Source: an uncultured Sphingorhabdus sp. | Lineage (GTDB): Bacteria; Pseudomonadota; Alphaproteobacteria; Sphingomonadales; Sphingomonadaceae | Length of the DNA stretch: 64,000 nucleotides | Direction: 5' to 3' | Assembly (NCBI GenBank): GCA_947492905.1 | Contig: CANLOL010000001.1 | Location: 846,578-910,577 of the forward strand | In this document: positions 34,874 through 43,784 of the stretch, in pieces | Numbering within the stretch: the first letter of the stretch is position 1 | How the letters are laid out: each line of letters begins with the position of its first letter | Program-made: the position numbers and the translations under genes | The notes under the pieces: generated by a model | Databases searched by the model: none | What the model was told of the DNA's origin: nothing | The model's input: only the letters and a program-made list of their open reading frames with translations

Positions 34874-35425
34874 ATGCCGCAAGACCCCAACACATTGGAT
34901 CAAAACCCTCAGCAAAAAGAATCAACTGATTCCATGATTAGGGTGAATCAAGCTGGCGAATATGGGGCAAAACAAATTTATGCTGGGCAGCTCGCAATTA
35001 TGGGCAACCGCACGCCAGCTGCGCGCAGCATTTCGCATATGGCCGAACAAGAAGAACGGCACCTGCAATTTTTTAATGAAATGATCGCTAAGCGTGGGGT
35101 GCGTCCGACCTTATTACAGCCATTCTGGGAAAAAGCGGGCTTTGCACTGGGGGCAGTTACGGCGGCTATTGGCCCAGAAGCGGCTATGGCCTGCACAGTG
35201 GCAGTGGAAACAGAAATTGATAATCATTACCGTGAACAATTAGAAGAATTGGGCGAGAGCGATATCGAATTATCTGAGAAAATCGAAGAATTTCGCCAAG
35301 AAGAATTAGAACATAAAGAAACAGCATTAGAATCGGGTGCCGAACAAGCACCAGCTTACCCGCTGATGAGCATGGCTATCCGCATGGGATGTAAAGTGGC
35401 GATAGGCCTTTCCAAAAGAATTTAA
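34874..35425 (+). CDS. coq7: Coq7, demethoxyubiquinone hydroxylase
   Basis: A di-iron monooxygenase of 183 aa for the last hydroxylation of ubiquinone synthesis. Iron ligands lie in VNQAGEYGAKQIYAGQLA, the EQEERHLQFF (ExxH) helix, VAVETEIDNHY and the second ELEHKETALE (ExxH). The family's C-terminal AIRMGCKVAIGLSKRI is present. It sits downstream of dsbB on the plus strand. Confidence 0.95.
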   Translation: MPQDPNTLDQNPQQKESTDSMIRVNQAGEYGAKQIYAGQLAIMGNRTPAARSISHMAEQEERHLQFFNEMIAKRGVRPTLLQPFWEKAGFALGAVTAAIGPEAAMACTVAVETEIDNHYREQLEELGESDIELSEKIEEFRQEELEHKETALESGAEQAPAYPLMSMAIRMGCKVAIGLSKRI

Positions 35426-35457
35426 GAAGGTTTTATTGTGTAGACAGGATGTGAAGT

Positions 35458-36066
35458 TTGAGAAGCAAATCAGAATTATTTGATAGTATAAAAATCATCT
35501 TTTTAATCTGTGCAATCATGGCGGGTGTCCATTTTCTCAATATTTTAACGGGCGGTTATCTGCGCAACTTTGGCCTCGAACCCAGAGAATTAAGCAGTAT
35601 ATATACGATATTATTATCGCCTTGGCTGCATGGTGATATGACCCACTTGCTGAGTAATTTATCGATTTTGGTAGTCTTGGCATTTTTATGTTTGCTGCAA
35701 GGCGTGCGCTATTTCGTGAGAGCAAGTGCGATAATCATCATCGTTTCGGGGCTATTGGTTTGGTTGTTTGGCCGCAATGCTATTCATATTGGCGCGAGCG
35801 GATGGATATTTGGATTATGGAGTTTAACAATCGCGCTGGCATGGTTTGATCGCAGTTTTTTGAACATTATGGTCGGAATAGGCGTGCTTATATTTTACGG
35901 TAGCATGATTGTTGGATTAGTACCTTCCTCTGCTCCTATTTCATTTGAAGGGCATATTTTTGGAGCATTATCGGGAGTATTAAGTGCTGCAATATTGTCG
36001 AAAGAGCGGAAATTAAAGCCTCTGAATGCGTCAAACAATGAATTAAAATTCTGGTCAAAAGATTAA
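35458..36066 (+). CDS. rhomboid family intramembrane serine protease
   Basis: A 202-aa polytopic membrane protein with about six hydrophobic segments. Rhomboid motifs are visible: WLHGDMTHLLSN (the HxxxN loop), the catalytic Ser in HIGASGWIFGLW (GASG) and the His in FEGHIFGALSG. The start is a TTG at 35458, with AGGA eight bases before it. Substrate unknown. The gene follows coq7 by 32 bases. Confidence 0.87.
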   Translation: MRSKSELFDSIKIIFLICAIMAGVHFLNILTGGYLRNFGLEPRELSSIYTILLSPWLHGDMTHLLSNLSILVVLAFLCLLQGVRYFVRASAIIIIVSGLLVWLFGRNAIHIGASGWIFGLWSLTIALAWFDRSFLNIMVGIGVLIFYGSMIVGLVPSSAPISFEGHIFGALSGVLSAAILSKERKLKPLNASNNELKFWSKD

Positions 36067-36167
36067 TATATTTATATTTGACAATAAATTGCCTAAGATA
36101 GCGACAGACTGGTCAGCAATGGTTCAGCATAGCCATGGTAGTTGCCATAAAAATTTGGAGAAAATCT

Positions 36168-36806
36168 GTGAAATTAGGATCATTTTTAGCATTAAATATA
36201 GCGTCTATCGCATTGGTCATGCCTGCTTTTGCTCAGCAAGAAGCGCGGCAGCCAGATGCTGAGCAAGAGATTGCATTTCCTGATGATGTAAAGGTGAACT
36301 TTGTGCCTGTTTATGGCAATGATCCATGTCCTGAGAGTACCGAAGATGAGATTGTGGTATGCCCAGAATTTGATGAAGGGGAGCGTTACCGTATTCCAAA
36401 AAATTTGCGCAATGATCCCAATGATCCCGCCAATCAATCTTGGACAGAACGTGCCGTTTCTATTCGCACATTAGGCGCGAGCGGGACCAATAGTTGTTCG
36501 CCATCTGGTTCTGGTGGTTTTACAGGCTGCACCCAATCTTTGATTGATGCAGCTTATGCCGAGCGCCGTAATGCACCAAATGTAGAGGCTGGACGCTTAA
36601 TTGCAGAAGAGCGCCAAAAGCGCTTAGAGCTTATTGATGCCGAAGCCGAAGATGTAGAGCGCCGCATAGTTGAAATTGAAAAAGCACGCGCAGAGAGAGA
36701 AGCGGCTGAGATAGCTGCCGCTCAAGCTGCTGCAGAGGCTACGCTTGATCCTCAACTCACAGCAGAACCTGAGGAAGACCTGCCAGAAATTGTGCAGGAT
36801 CAATAA
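36168..36806 (+). CDS. secreted hypothetical protein with a CPE-repeat-like acidic domain
   Basis: A 212-aa protein, start at the GTG at 36168 (GGAG seven bases upstream; an ATG at 36135 is weaker). A signal peptide ends PAFAQQ. The middle part carries DPCPESTEDEIVVCPEFDEGERYRIPKN (in part DEIVVCPEFDEGERYRIP), a motif I associate with conserved sphingomonad envelope proteins, plus two further cysteines. The C-terminal third is a Glu/Ala/Arg-rich helix, probably a coiled coil. Function unknown. Convergent with the DUF885 gene 16 bases away. Confidence 0.7.
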   Translation: MKLGSFLALNIASIALVMPAFAQQEARQPDAEQEIAFPDDVKVNFVPVYGNDPCPESTEDEIVVCPEFDEGERYRIPKNLRNDPNDPANQSWTERAVSIRTLGASGTNSCSPSGSGGFTGCTQSLIDAAYAERRNAPNVEAGRLIAEERQKRLELIDAEAEDVERRIVEIEKARAEREAAEIAAAQAAAEATLDPQLTAEPEEDLPEIVQDQ

Positions 36807-36822
36807 GCGTAATTCAGTGCAA

Positions 36823-38619
36823 TTATTCGGCTAATTTGCCCTTTAGCCAATCCTTGACTTGATTTTCTAATACTTCGAGCGGCACAGCGCCTTGCCCTAA
36901 TACTATGTCGTGAAATTCGCGAATATCAAATTTATCGCCTAAGCTTTCTTCCGCCATTGTGCGCAATTCACGGATTTTCAGCTCGCCAATTTTATAGGCC
37001 AGTGCCTGACCCGGCCAGCTAATATAACGGTTCACTTCTGCTTCTATATTAGCCTGTGTTAAGGCAGTATTATCGAGCATATAGTCAATGGCTTTTTGTT
37101 TGCTCCACCCTTTTGCGTGGATACCGGTATCAACCACCAGGCGGCATGCACGCCACATTTCATAAGATAAACGCCCCATATTTTTAGCTGGCGTATCATA
37201 GAGACCCATCTCTATACCAAGGCGTTCTGAATAAAGACCCCATCCTTCGACAAATGCGGTAAAAAACGCACCATTTTTGCGAAAATCAGACAATGGTAAT
37301 TCTTGTTGTAATGCAATTTGATGATGATGGCCGGGGACTGCTTCATGCACGCTCAAAGCAGGGACTTCCCATAGTGGGCGCTGATCGAGCTTTGATGTAT
37401 TTACGAAATAAAATCCTGCTAGCCCAATCTCTGGTGACCCTGGATTATAATAAGCGGTGGTTGTTCCTTCTGCAATCTCAGCCGGTATTTCTTTTATACC
37501 ATAAGGTAGCACGGCAAGGCGGCCAAATAGCGATGGCATCTTCCCATCAATATCTTTGGTAACGCGCGCTACATAGCGCATTAATTCCTCTGGTGTCTTA
37601 GCATAATATTTTGGATCGTTGCGCAAATGCTCAATAAATGCTTCGCGCGTTTCATAGCCCGCAGATTTGGACACTTCGACCATTTCTGCTCTGATGCGGG
37701 CGACTTCGGATAGACCCAAATTGTGAATTTCATCAGCGCTCATCGTGGTGGTTGTCATCTGTCTGATACGGAAATCATAATATTCCGCACCCGATGGTTG
37801 CTGCGATACTCCGGGCGCTACGCTGCACGCAGGCTTATATTCATTGAGATACCATTGTTCCTGTATTTTGATGGCAGGGAATATTATGTCATCAATAATT
37901 TTCTGTGCATCATTGGCAAGAGATTGCCATTTTTCGGTATCAATATTATTCGGTTTTGCTTTTGCATAAGGCGCATAAAAACGAGTTTCGCGCGGATCAT
38001 CAGCCAATAGGCCCGATATTGATTTTTCATAACCAACAATGGCATCACAGGGTAGTGTGACTTTGCTTGCAATCGCAACATTGGCAACATCGATAGATTG
38101 TTTATTGATGCGATCATATTGGCGCAAACGATCATTATAGCTTTGATAGTCAGAGGCCGTTCGGAACGGTAAGTTACCCGCCATTCCTGCAAAATTTTGA
38201 TGCCAGCCACTACGGTTGGTAAAGTTGACAGCGCGCTGCGGATATTTTTGACTTTCTATAGTTTCCTCTAATGTGCGCTTTAATATTCCATAATCCGCTT
38301 TTTGTGACGCATTCAAGCTATTTGTTGAGATTGCTTGTAATTTATTTAGAAATGATTGGGCCTTTTTCACGGCTTCATCTTGGGATTTCAATGTGACATC
38401 TGCCAATTTCCCATCGGCTTCTTTAATGCCAAGAGAGCTGGCAAAGGTCGGGGATTGCTCTAGGCTATATTGCCAATATTCATCAATTAATTGTTTTAAT
38501 GTTTCGCTGCTATTTTGGCTCTTACTAATTTCACTGTGCTGGGCCTGAGCGCTAATCATGGTTGTTGTCGCCATTGCTATGGCAAATAATGCTGTTTGCG
38601 TGAGTTTTATATTCTTCAT
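36823..38619 (-). CDS. exported DUF885 metallopeptidase-like protein
   Basis: A 598-aa protein. The signal peptide ends ISAQAQHS. The DUF885 domain includes LSEVARIRAEMVEVSKS, TTAYYNPGSPE, then the metal motif SVHEAVPGHHHQIALQQEL (HExxPGHH), FFTAFVEGWGLYSERLG and a C-terminal YKIGELKIRELR. The layout matches a zinc-dependent exopeptidase of the DUF885 family. Its substrate is unknown. Its start codon shares its A with the stop of the upstream PH-domain gene (TAATG), so the two are coupled. Confidence 0.9.
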   Translation of the reverse strand: MKNIKLTQTALFAIAMATTTMISAQAQHSEISKSQNSSETLKQLIDEYWQYSLEQSPTFASSLGIKEADGKLADVTLKSQDEAVKKAQSFLNKLQAISTNSLNASQKADYGILKRTLEETIESQKYPQRAVNFTNRSGWHQNFAGMAGNLPFRTASDYQSYNDRLRQYDRINKQSIDVANVAIASKVTLPCDAIVGYEKSISGLLADDPRETRFYAPYAKAKPNNIDTEKWQSLANDAQKIIDDIIFPAIKIQEQWYLNEYKPACSVAPGVSQQPSGAEYYDFRIRQMTTTTMSADEIHNLGLSEVARIRAEMVEVSKSAGYETREAFIEHLRNDPKYYAKTPEELMRYVARVTKDIDGKMPSLFGRLAVLPYGIKEIPAEIAEGTTTAYYNPGSPEIGLAGFYFVNTSKLDQRPLWEVPALSVHEAVPGHHHQIALQQELPLSDFRKNGAFFTAFVEGWGLYSERLGIEMGLYDTPAKNMGRLSYEMWRACRLVVDTGIHAKGWSKQKAIDYMLDNTALTQANIEAEVNRYISWPGQALAYKIGELKIRELRTMAEESLGDKFDIREFHDIVLGQGAVPLEVLENQVKDWLKGKLAE

Positions 38620-40253
38620 TACTTCACCCCTTTTGGTTCTTTAATCAGGTCAGAGAAATCAATATTCTTGGCCGCTTCGATACAATTTCGGCGAATATCA
38701 CGTGCGGTATCAATAGGGACATTATGAATAGTCAAAACAGTTAATCCGCTGCCGCCTGCTATGCCAAATTTAACATCGGCGACATTCAAATATTGCGACA
38801 AAGGGCCTTGGGCAAGATCAACTGTCTGTACTTTGACCATCGGCAATATCGTCATTTTTTGATTCCAAAAGCCAGATTTCACATAAATTTGTTTATCATC
38901 CATAGCATGAAAATGATAGCGCCATGCAATAAATCCAAATAATATTGGGAAGACCGCGACTAACCAAACCCAGCTCAATATGGTCAAGCTAGTAGATATA
39001 TTATCCTCATCGAGTGTCTTTGGCAGGATTAGCGATAAGGAGAAAATGAGCGCTATTATAAAGGCGCTAAAAAAGAGTGATCCCGCCATAAAAGAGAAAT
39101 GAGAATGGCGAAAATCTGTCTCTTCTGCGGGGGCATGAATAGAGGCGCGATGCGCAATGGGCCAATATTCTTCTGATTTGGCTAGCGGTGCCATCATATG
39201 GCTGCTTTCTTTGCCTGTGTCGCTACCAAGGCTAGTGAATTTTATCGCATGCCATCCAAAGCGCTTGCGAATAAGACCTGTTTGCACAATTGCGGCTTGT
39301 ACGCGGTGCAGTGGCATTACTACATCGGTTAGGGTAAGAAGTCCGCGTTGGCGCCTAATGCCGCGCTCTGTAGCGGTAAGAGTGAAGCCATATTCGCGCA
39401 AAAATGTCTGCACTTGTCCGCTTAATAAGCCAATCACTATCAAACCAAAGATAAGGCCGATGACGGCAGCTATTTGGGAATAGAATGTAATTCCTTTTAT
39501 TTGGGCGCTTGTTTCATCGAAAGAGTCAACGACATAACCGATTATATCGCCTAAATCTCCTGGCAAAAGAAAGTCTAATTGCTGCACAGCCCCTGCAATG
39601 ATGGCAAATAATATAAGCGAGAAATTGAATATACCCAATGTGAAGATGCGTTTTATATCCATTGAGAAAATGACATCATCTTGAACGGCTGCGGCGCTAT
39701 CTTGGGATGGAGGATCAACGGTATCAGCGACTATTGGCACGGCACCAGATTTGCGGGTCCGTATTAATTGACGCAGATTTTCTGCTTCATCTACCGCAAC
39801 AAATTCTAAGGCCCCTTCATCACCTTCGCTGCCGCCTGTTTCAAATTTCACCGCGCTAATGCCCAATAATCGCGGGATTAGACTTTGCTCTAAGCTTACA
39901 TCTTGGATGCGCTCATAAGGGATTGAACGCGCGTTACGGCTTAATATGCCGCTTTCAATGCGAATTTCTTCTGCCCCGATTTGATAGGAAAAACGCTTCC
40001 ATGCCCAATAGGTAAACCCTAATGTTATGAGAGCAATAATAGCAAAACCGATTAATATGAACATGAATCCAATTTTATCGCTCAGTGCATAAGTGATCGC
40101 CAATATGGGGAATATGAGGCGGCGTAAAGTGGTTATAGTATTAACCACTAGAGATAGGGGTGATAGATGAAAGCGATCATTATCAATAATATGTGCGCTA
40201 TTTTCTGATGTGGCCTCAATAGGTTTATCAGGGGTATCTATGCTATTTACCAT
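38619..40253 (-). CDS. tandem PH-domain (bPH2/DUF304) membrane protein, YdbT-like
   Basis: A 544-aa protein, start at the ATG at 40253, one base after the stop of the smaller PH gene. An in-frame start at 40337 would overlap that gene by 84 bases and is unlikely. Several hydrophobic pairs alternate with three bPH2 domains, for example ARSIPYERIQDVSLEQSL and TDVVMPLHRVQAAIVQTG and ILPMVKVQTVDLAQGPL. The three domains and two large membrane units match YdbT of Bacillus. In Bacillus, YdbS and YdbT are linked with resistance to yeast toxin/class IIa-like antimicrobials. The role here is unknown. Confidence 0.85.
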   Translation of the reverse strand: MVNSIDTPDKPIEATSENSAHIIDNDRFHLSPLSLVVNTITTLRRLIFPILAITYALSDKIGFMFILIGFAIIALITLGFTYWAWKRFSYQIGAEEIRIESGILSRNARSIPYERIQDVSLEQSLIPRLLGISAVKFETGGSEGDEGALEFVAVDEAENLRQLIRTRKSGAVPIVADTVDPPSQDSAAAVQDDVIFSMDIKRIFTLGIFNFSLILFAIIAGAVQQLDFLLPGDLGDIIGYVVDSFDETSAQIKGITFYSQIAAVIGLIFGLIVIGLLSGQVQTFLREYGFTLTATERGIRRQRGLLTLTDVVMPLHRVQAAIVQTGLIRKRFGWHAIKFTSLGSDTGKESSHMMAPLAKSEEYWPIAHRASIHAPAEETDFRHSHFSFMAGSLFFSAFIIALIFSLSLILPKTLDEDNISTSLTILSWVWLVAVFPILFGFIAWRYHFHAMDDKQIYVKSGFWNQKMTILPMVKVQTVDLAQGPLSQYLNVADVKFGIAGGSGLTVLTIHNVPIDTARDIRRNCIEAAKNIDFSDLIKEPKGVK

Positions 40254-40254
40254 G

Positions 40255-40794
40255 CTACAGCATATCCGCTTTGATATATTCACGGATAGTATCGCGCATC
40301 TCTTCGGCAATTTCGCGCCGTAAACCAGGCAGCACAACGGTGCTATTATGCGTGCCGGCAGTATGTAGCACTAATGAGGAGAGTCCAAATAATCGCTCAA
40401 TCGGCCCTTGGGCAACGTCAATATGTTGAACGCGATTAAAGGGAACGATGGTATCGGTATAAAATAAATAGCCGCGCACAATTTGAATTTGACCATCACT
40501 CATATCATAACCCCAGCGATTATAGCGGCGACGCGGTAATAAGAATATCATCAATAGGAATATTAGCGAAATAGGGGCAGCAACAACAAATGGTTCGATC
40601 AGATCTTCATTGGCCATGGCTGCATCGGCAATGAAAATTGGGATAGCTAAAAAAAGCGCCCATATAAATGCGCTCAGACGCAATACCAAAATATAACCAG
40701 GGTCCAATTGCGTCATAGCGTTCCGAATGTCTGCATTCGTATCGGTATCTTGGGACGGTTCATTATGCATTTGCTGCGGGCTATCATCATTCAT
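40255..40794 (-). CDS. single PH-domain (bPH2/DUF304) membrane protein, YdbS-like
   Basis: About 179 aa from the ATG at 40794 (GGG upstream); earlier in-frame ATGs at 40821, 40812 and 40830 are possible. Two hydrophobic segments (LVLRLSAFIWALFLAIPIFI and PISLIFLLMIFLLP) are followed by the bPH2 domain: YDMSDGQIQIVRGYLFYTD, IVPFNRVQHIDVAQGPIE and GLSSLVLHTAGTHNSTV. This pairs with the larger YdbT-like gene, one base apart. Confidence 0.83.
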   Translation of the reverse strand: MNDDSPQQMHNEPSQDTDTNADIRNAMTQLDPGYILVLRLSAFIWALFLAIPIFIADAAMANEDLIEPFVVAAPISLIFLLMIFLLPRRRYNRWGYDMSDGQIQIVRGYLFYTDTIVPFNRVQHIDVAQGPIERLFGLSSLVLHTAGTHNSTVVLPGLRREIAEEMRDTIREYIKADML

Positions 40795-40877
40795 AAACCC
40801 GACTATGAACATGCAAAGCATGCAAGACAAGAGCTATAAAATTAACCGCTTATATCATTCGATTAATATCATTATAT

Positions 40878-41876
40878 TTAGGCTATAGCAGCCTGTGTCT
40901 CGCTGCGCAGCGTTGCGATAATATCGGCAACACTTTCTTCTGCTTTCACCATACCAACCGATTGACCCGCCATAATCGATCCATTTTCGACATCACCATC
41001 AATAACGGCTTTGCGCAAAGCCCCTGCCCAAAAATGTTCAATTTCCAATTGGGCCTCATTCATATCAACCTTGCCTTCATCCAATAGATTGGCAACTTCG
41101 CGCTGTTTAGCGGTGAATTCTTCTGTACCTTTATTTTTAAGAGCGCGCACTGGTATAACGGGAAGCCTTGGGTCAATTTGAACGCTAGCCACAGCATCGC
41201 GAGCATTTCCGCGAATGAAGGCTTTTTTGAAATCAGGATGGGCGATGGATTCATGGGCGCATACAAAGCGCGTTCCAAGCTGCACCCCTGCTGCGCCCAT
41301 TTCCAAATAGGCCGCTATGGCGCTGCCTTTGGCAATGCCGCCTGCAACAAATACTGGGATTTTATCGGCAATTTCAGGTAGGATTTCTTGGGCTAACACG
41401 CTGGTTGAAACAGGGCCAATATGCCCGCCCGCTTCCATGCCCTCTATTACCAGAGCATCAACGCCGCTACGGATAAATTTTTTCGCCAAAGCCAGAGCAG
41501 GGGCAAAAGCAATTACCTTAGCGCCCATTTCTTTAATTGCTTCTAGGCTGCCTTTGGGCGGCAATCCGCCCGCTAACACAACATGCGATACTTTATGCTT
41601 TGCGCAGACAGCAATCAGATCAAATAAATCGGGGTGCATGGTGATTAAATTCACGCCAAAAGGCTTGTCCGTAAGCTTTTTGGTTTCTGTGATTTCCGTG
41701 TCCAAAAGCTCGGTTGTCATAGCACCGCAGGCAATAACACCAAAGCCGCCAGCGTTGCTGATCGCCGATACTAAATTGCGCTCAGATACCCAGCTCATCG
41801 CCCCGCACATTATCGCGCTTTCGCATCCTAAAAAATCAGCACCACGCTTCATTAATGTATCAATATTGGATGTCAT
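40878..41876 (-). CDS. nitronate monooxygenase-like FMN oxidoreductase
   Basis: A 332-aa TIM-barrel flavoprotein. Visible: CESAIMCGAMSWVSERNLVSA, SNAGGFGVIACGAM, the FMN phosphate motifs VIEGMEAGGHIGP and FVAGGIAKGSAIAAYLEMGA, and GVQLGTRFVCAHES. The family covers nitronate monooxygenase and enoyl-ACP reductase II; the EAGGHIG form favours the former group. The start at 41876 overlaps the upstream gene stop by four bases (ATGA). Its physiological substrate is unclear. Confidence 0.85.
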   Translation of the reverse strand: MTSNIDTLMKRGADFLGCESAIMCGAMSWVSERNLVSAISNAGGFGVIACGAMTTELLDTEITETKKLTDKPFGVNLITMHPDLFDLIAVCAKHKVSHVVLAGGLPPKGSLEAIKEMGAKVIAFAPALALAKKFIRSGVDALVIEGMEAGGHIGPVSTSVLAQEILPEIADKIPVFVAGGIAKGSAIAAYLEMGAAGVQLGTRFVCAHESIAHPDFKKAFIRGNARDAVASVQIDPRLPVIPVRALKNKGTEEFTAKQREVANLLDEGKVDMNEAQLEIEHFWAGALRKAVIDGDVENGSIMAGQSVGMVKAEESVADIIATLRSETQAAIA

Positions 41877-42313
41877 AAACAAGTGCCCCATATTACTTTA
41901 TCATATCGAGATATTACATCATTTATACTAGCCTGTAATTCTCTTTGATCTGCTAGTGCAATATCTTTACCGATTAGCAGTGCATCACCTTTACATAATT
42001 GTTCTTTGCTCAATTCTGTCCCACCTTGCCTTTTTTTAAATGCAATTAATCTTGCTTCATTCCAATCTGGATCATTTAAAATAAATCCATCCAATATTGC
42101 TTGGGTCTCTTCTAATTTTTTTTGGTTTTCTGCGCTTTGTTCAGGCAAGCATTTGCGCCCAACCTCAACACCATAGGATAATAATGCCGTTACGCATAAA
42201 GGGCCAACATTAGAAGCAAAGCCTGATTTTGTTTCTGTGTCTTGAATGGCGAGGGCTGTTACTGAGAAGGCTGAACAAACTACTATAGATATTATTTTAT
42301 GAGGTAGTTTCAT
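41873..42313 (-). CDS. small secreted hypothetical protein
   Basis: A 146-aa protein with a signal peptide (MKLPHKIISIVVCSAFSVTA, cleavage near ALAIQ) and GGGAGAG-like Shine-Dalgarno upstream of the ATG at 42313. Cysteines are at GPLCVTALL, GRKCLPEQ, KEQLCKGD and WGTCL, which could form two disulfides. No family recognised. It is translationally coupled to the monooxygenase-like gene, which may be a chance operon. Confidence 0.7.
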   Translation of the reverse strand: MKLPHKIISIVVCSAFSVTALAIQDTETKSGFASNVGPLCVTALLSYGVEVGRKCLPEQSAENQKKLEETQAILDGFILNDPDWNEARLIAFKKRQGGTELSKEQLCKGDALLIGKDIALADQRELQASINDVISRYDKVIWGTCL

Positions 42314-42384
42314 ATAATTCTCTCCCTAATAGATAGCTGCTGATGGTAAATTTATCTAACAGTAAAAAAATGCACTTGCTATAT

Positions 42385-43656
42385 TTACTTGGCATCAAGC
42401 CCATAAGCGGTATGCAAAATTCTTACCGCTAATTCGGTCTCATCTTCATCGATAAGAACGCTGACCTTAATCTCACTGGTGGTAATTGCTAATATGTTGA
42501 TTTTACGATCTGCAAGAGCGCTAAACATATCGGATGCAACGCCAGCATGGCTTTTCATACCAACACCAACTACGGAAATTTTGGATACTTTGGTGTCTGA
42601 AATTAATCTGTTAAAGCCGATTTTTTCTTGGGCATTTTCTAATATCTCGGTGCAGCGCGCTAGATCAGATTGCGGGCAGGTGAAGGTCACATCTGTCTCG
42701 CCGCGATCACGGCCAACATTTTGAATAATCATATCCACATTGATAGCCGCTTCTGATAGAGGCGTGAAAATATTTGACACAGCGCCCGGTTCATCGGGCA
42801 CGCGCGTCAATGTTACTTTGGCTTCATTTTTGTCATGGGCAATGCCCGTAATTAATTGCCGTTCCACTTTGCTATTCTCCAATTCCAAAGCTTCTAATTC
42901 TGCTTCGCTAATAATCATTGTTCCGGGGATGCTGTCTGCTGATGGCGCATTTTCATCGGTGAAGGATGATAATACTTGGATGCGCACATCCTCTTTCATG
43001 GCCAATCCAACGGACCGTGTTTGCAACACTTTGGCTCCAACACTGGCGAGCTCTAGCATCTCTTCATAGGTTACGTTGGTCAATTTTTGGGCGCGTGCCA
43101 CGATGCGTGGATCGGTAGTATATACACCATCAACATCGGTATAAATATCACAGCGATCAGCATTAATGGCGGCAGCTACGGCTACCGCTGATGTGTCCGA
43201 ACCACCGCGTCCTAATGTGCTGATACGTCCCTCATCGCTTACCCCTTGAAAGCCAGGAATTACAGCAACGCTGCCAGATTCCATAGAGGCCAATAGAGTG
43301 TCTTTTTCTATGCTTTCTATGCGGGCTTTGGCATGGGTGCCAATAGTATGAATAGGCAATTGCCAGCCAAACCAACTGCGCGCTGGCGTTCCCATGGCTT
43401 GTAAAGTCATTGCTAATAACCCGCTGGTGACTTGCTCGCCGCTGGCAACAACAGCATCATATTCGGCTGGATCATAAAGCGGATTGGCTTCGCGGCAAAA
43501 ATTAATCAACCGATCGGTCTCGCCCGCCATGGCCGATACTACAACGGCAACATGATCGCCATTGGCGCATTGTTGCTGTACAATTTGCGCAACCCGCCTA
43601 ATTCTCTCAGTTCCGGCCATTGAAGTGCCGCCAAATTTCATCACGATACGCGCCAT
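42385..43656 (-). CDS. lysC: aspartate kinase
   Basis: Phosphorylates aspartate at the head of the lysine, methionine and threonine pathway. Start at the ATG at 43656, giving MARIVMKFGGTSMAG, with AAGGA upstream; the open frame continues to 43740 without family similarity. About 423 aa. The kinase domain has VVASGEQVTSGLLAMTLQ, GRGGSDTSAVAVAAAI and DRCDIYTDVDGVYTTDPRI. Two C-terminal ACT domains (VPDEPGAVSNIFTPLSEA and VGVGMKSHAGVASDMFSALA) are the allosteric sites for feedback inhibition. Confidence 0.96.
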   Translation of the reverse strand: MARIVMKFGGTSMAGTERIRRVAQIVQQQCANGDHVAVVVSAMAGETDRLINFCREANPLYDPAEYDAVVASGEQVTSGLLAMTLQAMGTPARSWFGWQLPIHTIGTHAKARIESIEKDTLLASMESGSVAVIPGFQGVSDEGRISTLGRGGSDTSAVAVAAAINADRCDIYTDVDGVYTTDPRIVARAQKLTNVTYEEMLELASVGAKVLQTRSVGLAMKEDVRIQVLSSFTDENAPSADSIPGTMIISEAELEALELENSKVERQLITGIAHDKNEAKVTLTRVPDEPGAVSNIFTPLSEAAINVDMIIQNVGRDRGETDVTFTCPQSDLARCTEILENAQEKIGFNRLISDTKVSKISVVGVGMKSHAGVASDMFSALADRKINILAITTSEIKVSVLIDEDETELAVRILHTAYGLDAK

Positions 43657-43687
43657 GATGGTCTGTTCCTTCATATATTTATGGTTA

Positions 43688-43757
43688 TGCGATATGATTT
43701 CATTATCGCAAAAAACCTTTATACTATTCCCGCAATTCAACGCATTGGGGTTGAATT
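43688..43757. promoter_or_regulatory. two inverted repeats in the lysC-ubiG divergent gap
   Basis: Dyad 1: TGCGATA (43688-43694) with TATCGCA (43704-43710), nine-base spacer. Dyad 2: AATTCAAC (43734-43741) with GTTGAATT (43750-43757), eight-base spacer. Both arms match perfectly. They sit in a 128-base gap between divergent genes, so may be operators or a leader hairpin; neither is a known family motif that I can name. Confidence 0.45.
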
Positions 43758-43784
43758 AAAGTCGCCTACTGATAGGGATGCTCT

